Both the position numbers and the translations under genes were made by a program. A DNA stretch of 64,000 bases from Candidatus Rhodoluna planktonica (GTDB lineage Bacteria > Actinomycetota > Actinomycetes > Actinomycetales > Microbacteriaceae), in contig NZ_CP015208.1 of NCBI RefSeq assembly GCF_001854225.1, positions 1,178,001-1,242,000 on the forward strand. Direction: 5' to 3'. Each line of letters starts with the position of its first letter. The first letter of the stretch is position 1. Below are positions 56,328 to 64,000 of this stretch, in pieces. The notes below the pieces were generated by a model. It saw only the letters and a program-made list of their open reading frames with translations. It was not told where the DNA came from and searched no databases.

Positions 56328-57425
56328 CTAGTCAACGTAGTCGCCAATTTCATAACTGGTTTCGGCTAGCGTGCCAACCACCTGATAAAAATCGAATGAG
56401 GTGCGGCCGGCACCGGGACGGCGACACTCAAGGTCATCCTCGGTGATAAGTTGCCCGGCAACGATTGGCCGCTTGGCAACCAAGCTGCGACGAACCGCAG
56501 CACGGTTAGAAACTTCAATGGGCTGACACTCTTTGACCGGCTGGCCCAGAGCTACCGTGGCTTGGCGTATTTCGCGCACCAGAGTAGCCAACTCGATTGG
56601 GTCTAGCGAAGCCTCGTGGTCTGGGCCCTCGAGCGACTTGTCTAGGGTGAAATGCTTTTCGATAACCGTGGCGCCAAGAGCAACTGAGAGAACTGAGGCG
56701 AGCACTCCGGCCGAGTGGTCGCTGTAACCAACCGGTAAACCAAAACGGTCGGCGATAACCGAGATAGCCTTCAGGTTCAAAATGTCTAGCTCAGCCGGAT
56801 ACTGCGTGGTGCAGTGCAGAATGGTGCATTTTTCGCGCATCAAATCTTGTACTTCGCGAACCATCCAGACAGCATCGATAACCGCATTGGTTGGCACAGC
56901 ATCGGCCGCCACAATGTTATTGGCCTGAGCAAAACCGAAGGCGATGAACTTCAGCGAATGCTCGATTTCATCGAGGTTGGCCATGCCGGTTGACAAAATG
57001 ACCGGCAGATTTGATAGACCCGCCTCAACCAGCATCGGGGCAAAAGTTAGATCACCCGAGGCAACCTTCACCAACGGGATGTGCAGCTCGTCAATTAGAA
57101 AACGCAGCTCGTCGAGGTCGAAACCGGTGGATAGAAAACCGATGCCAATCTTTTTGCAGTGGTCGCGAATTGCGGTGAACTCTTCGTGGCTTAGCTCGAG
57201 GCCTTTGAGCAGATCCCACTGTGAACGAGTGTCGCCGTCACCCTTCTTTTGGTATTCGGCCAACTGGGCATCTTTGCGAGCCAACTTATCGGCCGAGAAG
57301 GTTTGAAACTTGACGATGTCGGCGCCCACCTCTTTGGCAAGATCACACATCTCGAGCGCCCGCTGCAGTGAACCGTTGTGGTTGACCCCGGCTTCAGCGA
57401 TTATCAAAACCTGGTTGGCGCTCAT
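56328..57425 (-). CDS. neuB: Nonulosonate synthase (N-acetylneuraminate/legionaminate synthase)
   Basis: Condenses PEP with a six-carbon amino sugar to give the nine-carbon acid. 365 residues: TIM-barrel start LIIAEAGVNHNGSLQRALEM, PEP-site KFQTFSADKL, metal-site GYSDHSAG and EKHFTLDKSLEGPDHEASLD, then a C-terminal SAF antifreeze-like domain (RRSLVAKRPIVAGQLITEDD). The start ATG at 57425 overlaps the neuC stop (ATGA). Specificity between sialic and legionaminic acid cannot be read directly; the legB/legC neighbours favour legionaminic. Confidence 0.93.
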   Translation of the reverse strand: MSANQVLIIAEAGVNHNGSLQRALEMCDLAKEVGADIVKFQTFSADKLARKDAQLAEYQKKGDGDTRSQWDLLKGLELSHEEFTAIRDHCKKIGIGFLSTGFDLDELRFLIDELHIPLVKVASGDLTFAPMLVEAGLSNLPVILSTGMANLDEIEHSLKFIAFGFAQANNIVAADAVPTNAVIDAVWMVREVQDLMREKCTILHCTTQYPAELDILNLKAISVIADRFGLPVGYSDHSAGVLASVLSVALGATVIEKHFTLDKSLEGPDHEASLDPIELATLVREIRQATVALGQPVKECQPIEVSNRAAVRRSLVAKRPIVAGQLITEDDLECRRPGAGRTSFDFYQVVGTLAETSYEIGDYVD

Positions 57426-58648
57426 TTGTTCTCCCAAAACTTTTTCTTCGGCGGTTGCGGCAGGTCGATTTCGACCAAAACTTTGGTGGCTTTGGCGGCA
57501 AAACCCGGCTCGCCAAAAGGCGATTTTGCGGCGGCGGCTCGAGCTCTAAATTCATCGCTCAATGCTTGCTGCAGGGCTGCCAAAATTTCTGCTCGCTGAG
57601 CCTCGGGCTTTAGCACCGAGTCACCCATGGGGCGGCCTTCTTGGCGGTTTCCGATCAAAACACTGGGCACGCCAAAAATTGGGGCTTCCAAAACCGTGGA
57701 TGAAGAATTGCCGGCAACCACGTCGACCTGCTTCATCATCGAGAGATAACCGAGTTGGCCGAATGATTCAACATACGAAACGCGGTCGGCATGGGTGGTT
57801 ACGAATTTGGCGATGGCGGCGCGCACTTCGGCCGAGCCGATGTCGTTGTTGGTGCCGGTAATGATCAGTTGGACTGTGCCTGTGGCGGTGGGGGCGCCGG
57901 TGGTACCCGAAGCGGTTGATACCCCCGCGCCGGCGGGACCGGCAGCACTCACTGCTTCGAGTGCGGCCAGCAGCTCGTCGATTAGAACCTGAGCCGGTGC
58001 CACATCGAAGGCGGCCGGGTGGAAAGTCATCATGACGGTTTTTTCACCGAAGCGCACCCCAAATTTATGCTCAAGTTCTTCGCGACTAAGCAGTTGCAAA
58101 TTGGCAATTGCATCAAGAACCGGAGCACCAAAATTGAACACTCGCTGCGGCTCTTCACCCAACTGCAGCACTCGGTCGCGGTGCTCTTCGGTGGTAACAA
58201 AGTGCAGGTACGAAAGTTTGGTAATCGAGTGGCGCAAGGCGTCATCCATGGCCCCCAAGGTGAGCTCACCACCGTGAATGTGCGCCACAGGAATCAGCAA
58301 TACGGTCGCGGCAGTGGCCATTGCAAACGCCTCGAGACGATCGCCGAGAACCACAACCACATCGGGTTTTAGGTCGTTGAGTACGCGGGCAAAAGCGGCA
58401 ACCGCTTCGCCGGTTTCAATAGCCGCATCGATTGATGCCGACGATTCACCCCAGATGGCAACCTCGGCTGCCGGTTCGAAACCATCCGCGTAAATTTCAC
58501 TGACGGTTGAACCGTGCGCGGCCGAAAGATGAGTGCCGGTAACGATTAGTTGCAGGGTTGCTTTAGGTTCGGCAGCGACCTGGGCGATCAGATTGCGCAG
58601 TAAACCATAGTCGGCACGGGTGCCGGTCATGATTGCGATTTTGCGCAT
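57422..58648 (-). CDS. neuC: Hydrolysing UDP/GDP-sugar 2-epimerase with low-complexity insert
   Basis: Makes the 2-epimer amino sugar used by NeuB (LegG/NeuC type). 408 residues from ATG 58648 (MRKIAIMTGTRADYGLLRNL); the longer frame overlaps legC. Family motifs LQLIVTGTHLS, VVVVLGDRLEAFAMATAATV, HIHGGELTLGAMDDALRHSI and GNSSSTVLEAPIFGVPSVLI are present. About 30 Gly/Ala/Thr/Pro residues (AAGPAGAGVSTASGTTGAPT region, 57880-57960) interrupt the strand before QLIITGTNND and are not part of the family fold. Confidence 0.92.
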   Translation of the reverse strand: MRKIAIMTGTRADYGLLRNLIAQVAAEPKATLQLIVTGTHLSAAHGSTVSEIYADGFEPAAEVAIWGESSASIDAAIETGEAVAAFARVLNDLKPDVVVVLGDRLEAFAMATAATVLLIPVAHIHGGELTLGAMDDALRHSITKLSYLHFVTTEEHRDRVLQLGEEPQRVFNFGAPVLDAIANLQLLSREELEHKFGVRFGEKTVMMTFHPAAFDVAPAQVLIDELLAALEAVSAAGPAGAGVSTASGTTGAPTATGTVQLIITGTNNDIGSAEVRAAIAKFVTTHADRVSYVESFGQLGYLSMMKQVDVVAGNSSSTVLEAPIFGVPSVLIGNRQEGRPMGDSVLKPEAQRAEILAALQQALSDEFRARAAAAKSPFGEPGFAAKATKVLVEIDLPQPPKKKFWENK

Positions 58649-58689
58649 CTGCTGCTTTCTGGTCGGGTGGTCGGTGGGCGGTGAGTCGA

Positions 58690-59904
58690 CTAACGAATGT
58701 GATTCGCCAGTCGCGGGGTTGATGGAATGCAAATCAGTGATGCGTGCAGCGCCTCAGCGGTTTTTACCGAAGCGGTTTGTGCGCCGGTGTACATGCGTTG
58801 CTTGTGCAGCAGGTTCCACATCGGACGCACCAAAAAGCCAGCATCGTGGGCCGCCTGCATTAGCTCGTCGCGCACCGCAAGTGAAGGTTCATCTAGTTGC
58901 ACGGCACACAACCAGTAATTTGAAGTGGTTCGCTCTGGCTCAAATACAAAGCGCATGCCTTGGGCATCGGCAAAAGCCTCACCATAAGCAAGAGCCAAGC
59001 GTCGTTTTTGCTCAATGAAGCGATCAAACTTGTCGAGCTGGGCCATGCCAAGGGCAGCATTTAGGTTGGGCATGCGATAGTTCCAGGCGACCTCATCATG
59101 CTCGAATTCCCACTTGTGCGGCAGTTTTGCCGTGGTGGTGAGGTGCTTGGCGCGACGACCAAGTTCATCATCGTTGGTCAAAATAACGCCGCCACCACCG
59201 GTGGTGACAATTTTGTTGCCGTTGAACGAAATCATGCCGGTAACACCAAATGTGCCGGTGTGCTTTTTTTCACCCGAGCGAGTGGTGACAAATGAACCAA
59301 ACGATTCTGCGGCATCTTCAACCAGTGGCACGCCAAATTCTTCGGCGATCTCGGCAATTTCTTCAATACGAACCGGATGCCCCAGAGTGTGCATCGGCGA
59401 AATAGCAGCGATGCGGCGGCCGGTCGCCGGGTTAGTGACGCGCTTACCCGATGGCAGGCTGGCATCTGCTTCGACAGACATTGAGCCAAGGGTTTCACGA
59501 AGCGCCTCGGGGCTCATGCCCAGGGTGCCGAACTCGCTGTCGATAAAGTGAGGGTTCGCACCGGTGTGCGATACCGCATTCGCGGTTGCCACAAATGAAA
59601 GGGTTGGCACGATCACTTCATCGCCGGGCTGCACTCCTGCCAAAAACAGTGCTACCTGCAAACCTACAGTTCCGTTTGAAACTGCGATGGCATGTTTAGC
59701 GCCGGTGATTTGGGCCATCCGCTGTTCAAGTTGCGGAATGAAAGCACCGACCGATGAAACGAAAGTTGAGTCTAGGCACTCGGCTAGGTAGCGCTGCTCG
59801 AGGTCGTCGATTTCAGGTTCGTGCAGACCGATTGAACCACCGGGAATTGGCGAACCAATAACCGAACGGATGCGGTCGACAAAATCTTTAGCTAGCGCAC
59901 TCAT
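58690..59904 (-). CDS. legC: PLP-dependent sugar aminotransferase, LegC-like
   Basis: DegT/DnrJ/EryC1 family; LegC converts the 4-keto-6-deoxy sugar to the 4-amino sugar. 404 residues with HAIAVSNGTVGLQVALFLAG, the Asp of LVEDAAESFGS for PLP ring binding, and the Schiff-base Lys in SFNGNKIVTTGGGG. The SFNGNK and LHKQRMYTG details match LegC. It starts 9 bases after legB. Confidence 0.92.
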   Translation of the reverse strand: MSALAKDFVDRIRSVIGSPIPGGSIGLHEPEIDDLEQRYLAECLDSTFVSSVGAFIPQLEQRMAQITGAKHAIAVSNGTVGLQVALFLAGVQPGDEVIVPTLSFVATANAVSHTGANPHFIDSEFGTLGMSPEALRETLGSMSVEADASLPSGKRVTNPATGRRIAAISPMHTLGHPVRIEEIAEIAEEFGVPLVEDAAESFGSFVTTRSGEKKHTGTFGVTGMISFNGNKIVTTGGGGVILTNDDELGRRAKHLTTTAKLPHKWEFEHDEVAWNYRMPNLNAALGMAQLDKFDRFIEQKRRLALAYGEAFADAQGMRFVFEPERTTSNYWLCAVQLDEPSLAVRDELMQAAHDAGFLVRPMWNLLHKQRMYTGAQTASVKTAEALHASLICIPSTPRLANHIR

Positions 59905-59913
59905 GGCCGCTCA

Positions 59914-60909
59914 CTAAACGGTGTATTCGTCGGGACGGTATTTGGCCAGGTTGACCGGATTGGTGAACCAGTCGATGGTTTTAGCCAAACCGGCTCGGAA
60001 ACCCTCAACCCCCTTGATTTCAGGCTCCCAGCCCAACACGGTCTTAGCCTTTTCGTTGTTGCTGAACAGGCGCTCAACTTCGCTGTTTGCCGGGCGAATG
60101 CGGTTTGGGTCTTCAGTGGCCACTGCCCCAGCACCCATTAGCTCGTTGATGATGTCGAAGGTTTGACCAATGGTTACCTCGAAACCAACACCCAGGTTGG
60201 TTACCTCACCGAAACCGGTGCTGGCATGCAGCGCACGCTCAAAACCTTTGGCGGTGTCGGTGACATAGGTGAAATCGCGGGTTGGGGTTAACGAACCCAG
60301 GTTGATTTCTTTCTTACCAGCAGCCAACTGGCTGATGATGGTCGGAATCACCGCACGAGCAGACTGGCGCGGGCCATATGTGTTGAACGGGCGAATCGTC
60401 AAGGTTGGTAGTTCAAACGAGGTGTAGAAGCTTTTCACCATCATGTCGGCGCCAATTTTCGAAGCCGAATAGGGGCTCTGGCCCTGCAGCACGTGACCTT
60501 CATCCATTGGCACGTATTGGGCGGTGCCGTAAACCTCACTGGTTGAAGTGTGAATAAAGCGCTCGATGCCGGCATCGCGAGCCGCATTCAAAAGATTTAG
60601 CGTGCCCTGAATGTTGGTCTGCACATAAAGATCAGGGGCTACATAACTAAACGGGATGGCGATTAGCGCCGCCAAGTGCATGATGGCCTGTTGGCCCTTG
60701 GCCAACTGCGCCATGTGATATGGGTCGCGAATGTCGCCCATCACAATTTCCATGTTGGCTTTCACGTCTTTATCGATGGTGTCGAGCCAACCGTGTGAAC
60801 CAATTGAGTTGTAAATGCACAGTGCCCGAACCTGGTGGCCGCTGCGAACCAATTCTTCTGCCAGGTGTGAACCGATAAAACCGTCGGCGCCAGTTAGAAA
60901 GACCTTCAT
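59914..60909 (-). CDS. legB: NAD-dependent sugar 4,6-dehydratase, LegB-like
   Basis: Extended SDR enzyme, first committed step of the legionaminic pathway on a UDP/GDP-GlcNAc. 331 residues with NAD-binding VFLTGADGFIGSHLAEELVR, STSEVYG and the catalytic YSASKIGAD (Tyr-x3-Lys), then TIRPFNTYGPRQSARAVIPT. ATG 60909 gives MKVFLTGADG; an upstream TTG adds three residues. No good ribosome site, but TAAACT lies eight bases upstream. It follows the histidine-kinase gene by 11 bases. Confidence 0.93.
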   Translation of the reverse strand: MKVFLTGADGFIGSHLAEELVRSGHQVRALCIYNSIGSHGWLDTIDKDVKANMEIVMGDIRDPYHMAQLAKGQQAIMHLAALIAIPFSYVAPDLYVQTNIQGTLNLLNAARDAGIERFIHTSTSEVYGTAQYVPMDEGHVLQGQSPYSASKIGADMMVKSFYTSFELPTLTIRPFNTYGPRQSARAVIPTIISQLAAGKKEINLGSLTPTRDFTYVTDTAKGFERALHASTGFGEVTNLGVGFEVTIGQTFDIINELMGAGAVATEDPNRIRPANSEVERLFSNNEKAKTVLGWEPEIKGVEGFRAGLAKTIDWFTNPVNLAKYRPDEYTV

Positions 60910-60920
60910 AGCGGTCAAGT

Positions 60921-62708
60921 TTACCGACTAAGCGTCAAACTCTGGGCGTAGTTGAGCGGCACTTGCGCCGATAGCACTGTGCGTCCGCTGCGATCTCGCT
61001 CGCGACTCCAGCGCACGGTTAGTTCATCAAACATTTGACTGCCATAACCAGCCCGACTTGCCGATTTAGGCGGTTTGCCGTTGTTCACAATTTGCAACTC
61101 GATAATTTCGTCAGCGATACGATCAAACGAAATTTCACACTTGGATGCTGCGCCGTGTCGAACAGCATTCGAAACTGCTTCTTTACAGATTTCGACCACG
61201 CAAATTGCCGCTGCCTGATTGCTGGTTAACGCCGTTTTCGCCCGAGCTGAAAGCGTTAGGTCGATTTGGGCGACACCACCCCAGGTGGTGATCAGGTTTT
61301 GCATCGCCGAAGTGAAGTCGATCTTGTTTTCGGGTGTGGTTGATAAAGCTGCAATTGCTCGATCGAGGTCTTCGCGAACTAACCGAATTTCATAGGGCTC
61401 AAGTTGACCGCGGGTCTCGGCAGCGACCAAACGGGCAATAGCCGCCGTTAGTGCCGCCTGCACCGTGCCGTGCACGACAAACTGCCAGTTGCGCCTCGCT
61501 AACCAAAGCTGCTGCTCAAACAAGGCCAGTTCATGGGCAAGTTTTGCGTTACTTTTCGCTAAATCACGCTCAAGTTTGTTTTGCTGCAAAAAGTAAAGTC
61601 GCTGGGTGGCGATGATTACCGGGATAGCGATTCCGGAAATGGCGGTGGCGATTAGGGTGGCGTTTAGCCGGGCACTGTTTTCGAGAATGTAAGCCAGCAA
61701 CCAAACGCTTACCGCTGAGGCAATTGATGAAACTAATACCAGGGCAAAAATGGCGCGTCGTATTTTTAGCGGCGGCAATTTAGCGGTCAACATCCTGGCG
61801 GTAGCGAAAACCAGAAAGTAACCAACCGAGGCAATTGACGAAACCAGCGTTGCCGTTTCGAGTGACGAAATAAATAGCACACCGACGGTGAATGGAAAGA
61901 CAACCCCAGCCAAACTTGGCAGGTGTATGAGTTGCATTAGCTTCACTTTGCTGGGCAAAACCGACTTGGTTTGAATAGCCTCCGTATTTTCGCGCAATGA
62001 AATGGCATCGGCGCTGCGGCGCAACTGCTCGCTCAGTGGCCGAACCTTATTGACTACTAAATTGCGCAATTCAGCCACAGCCTCACGACCGACCTGCAGC
62101 AGCGAACTATTTTCGGTGGTGGCCGATGACAGCAACTGGCCGATGGTTTCAATTTGGCGAGCAAGATTATCGCGTGTGCTGGCCAAAAGGTTTTGGTTCG
62201 CTTCGGCTAGTGCTTTGGGGGCGGCCGCGCGCAAGGCCAAAAGTTCTGATCTTCGATTGTTGAGCTGGCCTACTGCCTCAAGGTGATTGGCTCGGTTAGC
62301 CGAAAGCATGGCATAGACAAAAAAGATAGCCAAACCCATGAGGCCACCGCCTATAACTCGAACCCCGAGCAGTAAATCTTGCACCGGGCCAAAAATCTCG
62401 AGCAGCAGACCGACACTGAGGTTTTTAGTAGCACCGGCGATGAACGCAATGGTGATGTTCAGCGGCAACTGCGGTTTTTGCTCATACCGGTTTCTGAAGA
62501 CAACTAGCAGTCCCGCTGTAGTTAGCAAGGTCAGGCCGAAACTGATGAAGAAATAGCCAACCCAAATGGCAGAGAAAACTTCTAGCTTGACAGCATCAAA
62601 AGCCAAACTGGCAATTCCCCATACGATGGCTGCCACTAAGGCAAGAGTTCGATTGAACACGGCTTTCGAGGCAGCGCGGGCGCGAATAAGCTCAAATTGT
62701 TTTTTCAA
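60921..62708 (-). CDS. Polytopic sensor histidine kinase with HG-type phosphoacceptor box
   Basis: 595 residues. Two blocks of hydrophobic segments (residues about 20-140 and 255-370) are separated by a predicted helical linker (LNNRRSELLALRAAAPKALA...). The phosphoacceptor region is WQFVVHGTVQAALTAAIARL, the HGxVQ variant of the HisKA_3 box known in actinobacterial kinases, and the ATP-binding domain starts EICKEAVSNAVRHGAAS (N box), with a later GYGSQMFDELTVRW (G-box-like). It lies between the response regulator gene (24-base gap) and legB. Confidence 0.85.
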   Translation of the reverse strand: MKKQFELIRARAASKAVFNRTLALVAAIVWGIASLAFDAVKLEVFSAIWVGYFFISFGLTLLTTAGLLVVFRNRYEQKPQLPLNITIAFIAGATKNLSVGLLLEIFGPVQDLLLGVRVIGGGLMGLAIFFVYAMLSANRANHLEAVGQLNNRRSELLALRAAAPKALAEANQNLLASTRDNLARQIETIGQLLSSATTENSSLLQVGREAVAELRNLVVNKVRPLSEQLRRSADAISLRENTEAIQTKSVLPSKVKLMQLIHLPSLAGVVFPFTVGVLFISSLETATLVSSIASVGYFLVFATARMLTAKLPPLKIRRAIFALVLVSSIASAVSVWLLAYILENSARLNATLIATAISGIAIPVIIATQRLYFLQQNKLERDLAKSNAKLAHELALFEQQLWLARRNWQFVVHGTVQAALTAAIARLVAAETRGQLEPYEIRLVREDLDRAIAALSTTPENKIDFTSAMQNLITTWGGVAQIDLTLSARAKTALTSNQAAAICVVEICKEAVSNAVRHGAASKCEISFDRIADEIIELQIVNNGKPPKSASRAGYGSQMFDELTVRWSRERDRSGRTVLSAQVPLNYAQSLTLSR

Positions 62709-62732
62709 GACGCAGCCCCCCGATCGCGCTTG

Positions 62733-63392
62733 CTATTTGGCCAGTGGCAGACCGGCAACCTTTATAAATTCTCGAGCAGCTGCCACGCGTTGGTTTACAC
62801 CAGATTCATCAGCAATGCCGGCGGCTTCAAATGCACGTTTTACTAGGTTTTCAACTGCGCGCACTGTGGTGCCGCGTTCAGCAGCAATTTGGTGATTGCT
62901 CATACCCAGAGCAATCATCTTTAGTGCGCCCAGCTGTGCCTTTGAAAGCTCGGTGAAACGGTGGTCGGTGCGCTTGTCGTCACGAAAATCTTCGGATACT
63001 CGATTGCGCACTGCTGCCTCGATTGCCTCACGCAGTACACCGGGATCAGCCATGCGATCTTTCACCAGATAGGCAGCATTTTTTGGAATACTGCGGTTGT
63101 CGATTCCGGTGATGCGCGGTTCTGGAATATGGGTCAGAAAGACCAAAGCGATTTCGGGAAACTGCCGCCGCAGCACGATTGCCAAATCGACTCCGTTTGG
63201 GCCAGCGCCCAACTCGATGTCGAGTACGGCAATGTCGGGGTCAAAAGTTTCTGCGATTTTGCGCGCCTCGGCCGCGTTGCTTGCGGTAGCCACCTCGAAT
63301 TGCTCGAGCTCTAGGTTGGCGGCGATTAGTCCGCGCAGCAGCGGCTCATCTTCGACGAGCAAGATTTTGCGATTAAACCAAGCCATAACCAT
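62733..63392 (-). CDS. LuxR/NarL-type response regulator
   Basis: About 219 residues. The receiver shows the acidic pocket LLVEDEPLL, phosphoacceptor Asp in IAVLDIELG, Thr in LVFLTHIPE and Lys in AYLVKDRMAD; the C-terminal LuxR helix-turn-helix is FTELSKAQLGALKMIALGMS and TTVRAVENLVKRAF. A long upstream extension to 63527 is rejected. Start is ATG 63392 (MVMAWFNRK) or 63386; TACTGC six bases before 63392 with no ribosome site suggests a leaderless start. Partner of the kinase next to it. Confidence 0.88.
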   Translation of the reverse strand: MVMAWFNRKILLVEDEPLLRGLIAANLELEQFEVATASNAAEARKIAETFDPDIAVLDIELGAGPNGVDLAIVLRRQFPEIALVFLTHIPEPRITGIDNRSIPKNAAYLVKDRMADPGVLREAIEAAVRNRVSEDFRDDKRTDHRFTELSKAQLGALKMIALGMSNHQIAAERGTTVRAVENLVKRAFEAAGIADESGVNQRVAAAREFIKVAGLPLAK

Positions 63393-63445
63393 AGTTTGGC
63401 AGTAGCGCGCTTTGCTGGGAACCCTAATGTTCGTCTTGGTGAATG

Positions 63446-63838
63446 TTAGGCGGCGCGGGCCGCGTCTGCGGTTTCTAATGCCGCTCGCAGAACACCTGGC
63501 TTCGCCAAATCGGCTCGGTCGATGCAAACTGCATTTTTTAATACGGGATGAGCTTCAAAGTCGACTGCACCGCAGTCACCGAAGCGGGACAGAAAAACCA
63601 GAGCAATTTTTGGATATTTGCGACGCAATGAAGTGGCTAATTTGGTGGCCACTTCGTCGTTACCCAAATCGACATTGAGCAGAGCAATGTGCGGATTGAA
63701 ATAGGCTGCAACTTCTCTAGCTTCGGCAGAAGTGGTTGCGGCAACATCGAACTGTTCAAACTGAAGGGTTGAGGCTATAAGGCTGCGCAAAAGTGACTCG
63801 TTTTCAACGAGTAAAACTTTGCGGTTAAACCAGACCAT
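63446..63838 (-). CDS. Receiver-only paralogue lacking the phosphoacceptor Asp (pseudo-receiver)
   Basis: 130 residues, clearly a duplicate of the neighbouring regulator's receiver (MVWFNRKVLLVENESLLRSL against MAWFNRKILLVEDEPLLRGL). The acidic pocket DE is NE, the phosphoacceptor position reads LLNVDLG instead of VLDIELG (Asp to Asn), and there is no DNA-binding domain. It stops where the linker would begin. It may sequester the kinase or act by dimerising with its paralogue; a decaying duplicate is the alternative. Confidence 0.85.
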   Translation of the reverse strand: MVWFNRKVLLVENESLLRSLIASTLQFEQFDVAATTSAEAREVAAYFNPHIALLNVDLGNDEVATKLATSLRRKYPKIALVFLSRFGDCGAVDFEAHPVLKNAVCIDRADLAKPGVLRAALETADAARAA

Positions 63839-64000
63839 GCGAACATAATGACATTAATTGTCCGGTCAAATGTAGGGTTACCCGTATATTTACGCAAATC
63901 CGGACAAATTCGAATAGGTGTTAACCGAATATTCGAACAAACGTATATAAAAATTGGCTTCTTCGAGTTGGGTAGAAGTTGCAGCTGAACTAGCGCAGGC
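63839..64000. promoter_or_regulatory. Upstream region of the two-component/glycan locus with spaced inverted repeat
   Basis: No gene seen to the window edge. TTGTCCGG (63858-63865) and CCGGACAA (63900-63907) form an inverted repeat with a 34-base interval; the palindrome CGAATATTCG follows at about 63926-63935. These are candidate binding sites for control of the operon that begins at 63838. Confidence 0.5.

Noticed and set aside
58649-58732. N-terminal extension of neuC
   Set aside because: It overlaps the end of legC and lacks family similarity; MRKIAIMTGTRADYG is the normal start.
63393-63527. N-terminal extension of the LuxR-type regulator
   Set aside because: It runs into the paralogous receiver gene, is Arg-rich and unlike any receiver start; the paralogue begins at the equivalent Met.

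Overview
The window looks like the chromosome of a small-genome actinobacterium, most likely in or near the Microbacteriaceae (a Rhodoluna/Aquiluna-type planktonic lineage would fit, but this is inference). Reasons: ribosomal proteins with long Ala/Lys-rich tails, an actinobacterial order of the rpoBC, str, S10 and spc genes, class I P450 partners of actinobacterial type, frequent GTG/TTG starts, probable leaderless genes (TANNNT six bases before ATG), moderate GC and very tight gene packing.

Region 1 (1-10.4 kb, minus strand) is the joined S10-spc ribosomal operon, rpsJ to rplO, running into a truncated secY. rpsN (S14) is missing from its usual place between rplE and rpsH. Region 2 (10.7-27.1 kb) is a catabolic island sitting between the S10 and str operons. 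It holds an aromatic-amino-acid-type decarboxylase; a seven-gene minus-strand operon (HpaE-like dehydrogenase, homoprotocatechuate-type extradiol dioxygenase, FAH-family isomerase/decarboxylase, [3Fe-4S] ferredoxin, ferredoxin reductase, a sigma-region-4-like miniprotein, an amino-aldehyde dehydrogenase); a PuuD-like hydrolase; a MarR regulator; a P450; a class I amidotransferase; a glutamine-synthetase-like gamma-glutamyl-amine ligase; an acetoacetate-decarboxylase-family protein; an APC permease; and a pirin. An approximately 20-22 bp dyad is repeated in front of at least four, probably five, of its transcription units, so the island looks like one regulon. The reading offered here is uptake and gamma-glutamylation of an (aromatic) amine, P450 oxidation and meta-cleavage of a dihydroxyphenylacetate-type ring.

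Region 3 (27.2-39.8 kb, minus strand) is rpoB-rpoC-rpsL-rpsG-fusA-tuf, with nested dyads in two intergenic gaps. Region 4 (39.8-50.5 kb) is mixed: two conserved small hypotheticals, a HAD phosphatase, an acyltransferase-3/SGNH protein, tRNA-Ser(CGA), a CDF metal transporter, tadA and upp (apparently sharing an 11-bp divergent leaderless promoter), an odd HTH protein gene packed with a recurring decamer and 24-bp tandem repeats, a winged-helix protein preceded by an unassigned intrinsic terminator, a P-loop kinase, DedA, a nitroreductase and an EamA transporter.

Region 5 (50.5-63.8 kb, minus strand) is a surface-glycan locus. A two-component system (an Asp-less pseudo-receiver, a LuxR-type regulator and a polytopic histidine kinase) runs directly into a complete-looking legionaminic-acid-type nonulosonate set (legB, legC, neuC/legG, neuB/legI, acetyltransferase, CBS-nucleotidyltransferase, neuA/legF). 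It ends in two paralogous large proteins with HP and Ser motifs that are good candidates for the CMP-nonulosonate transferases. Several proteins here carry GC-rich low-complexity inserts.
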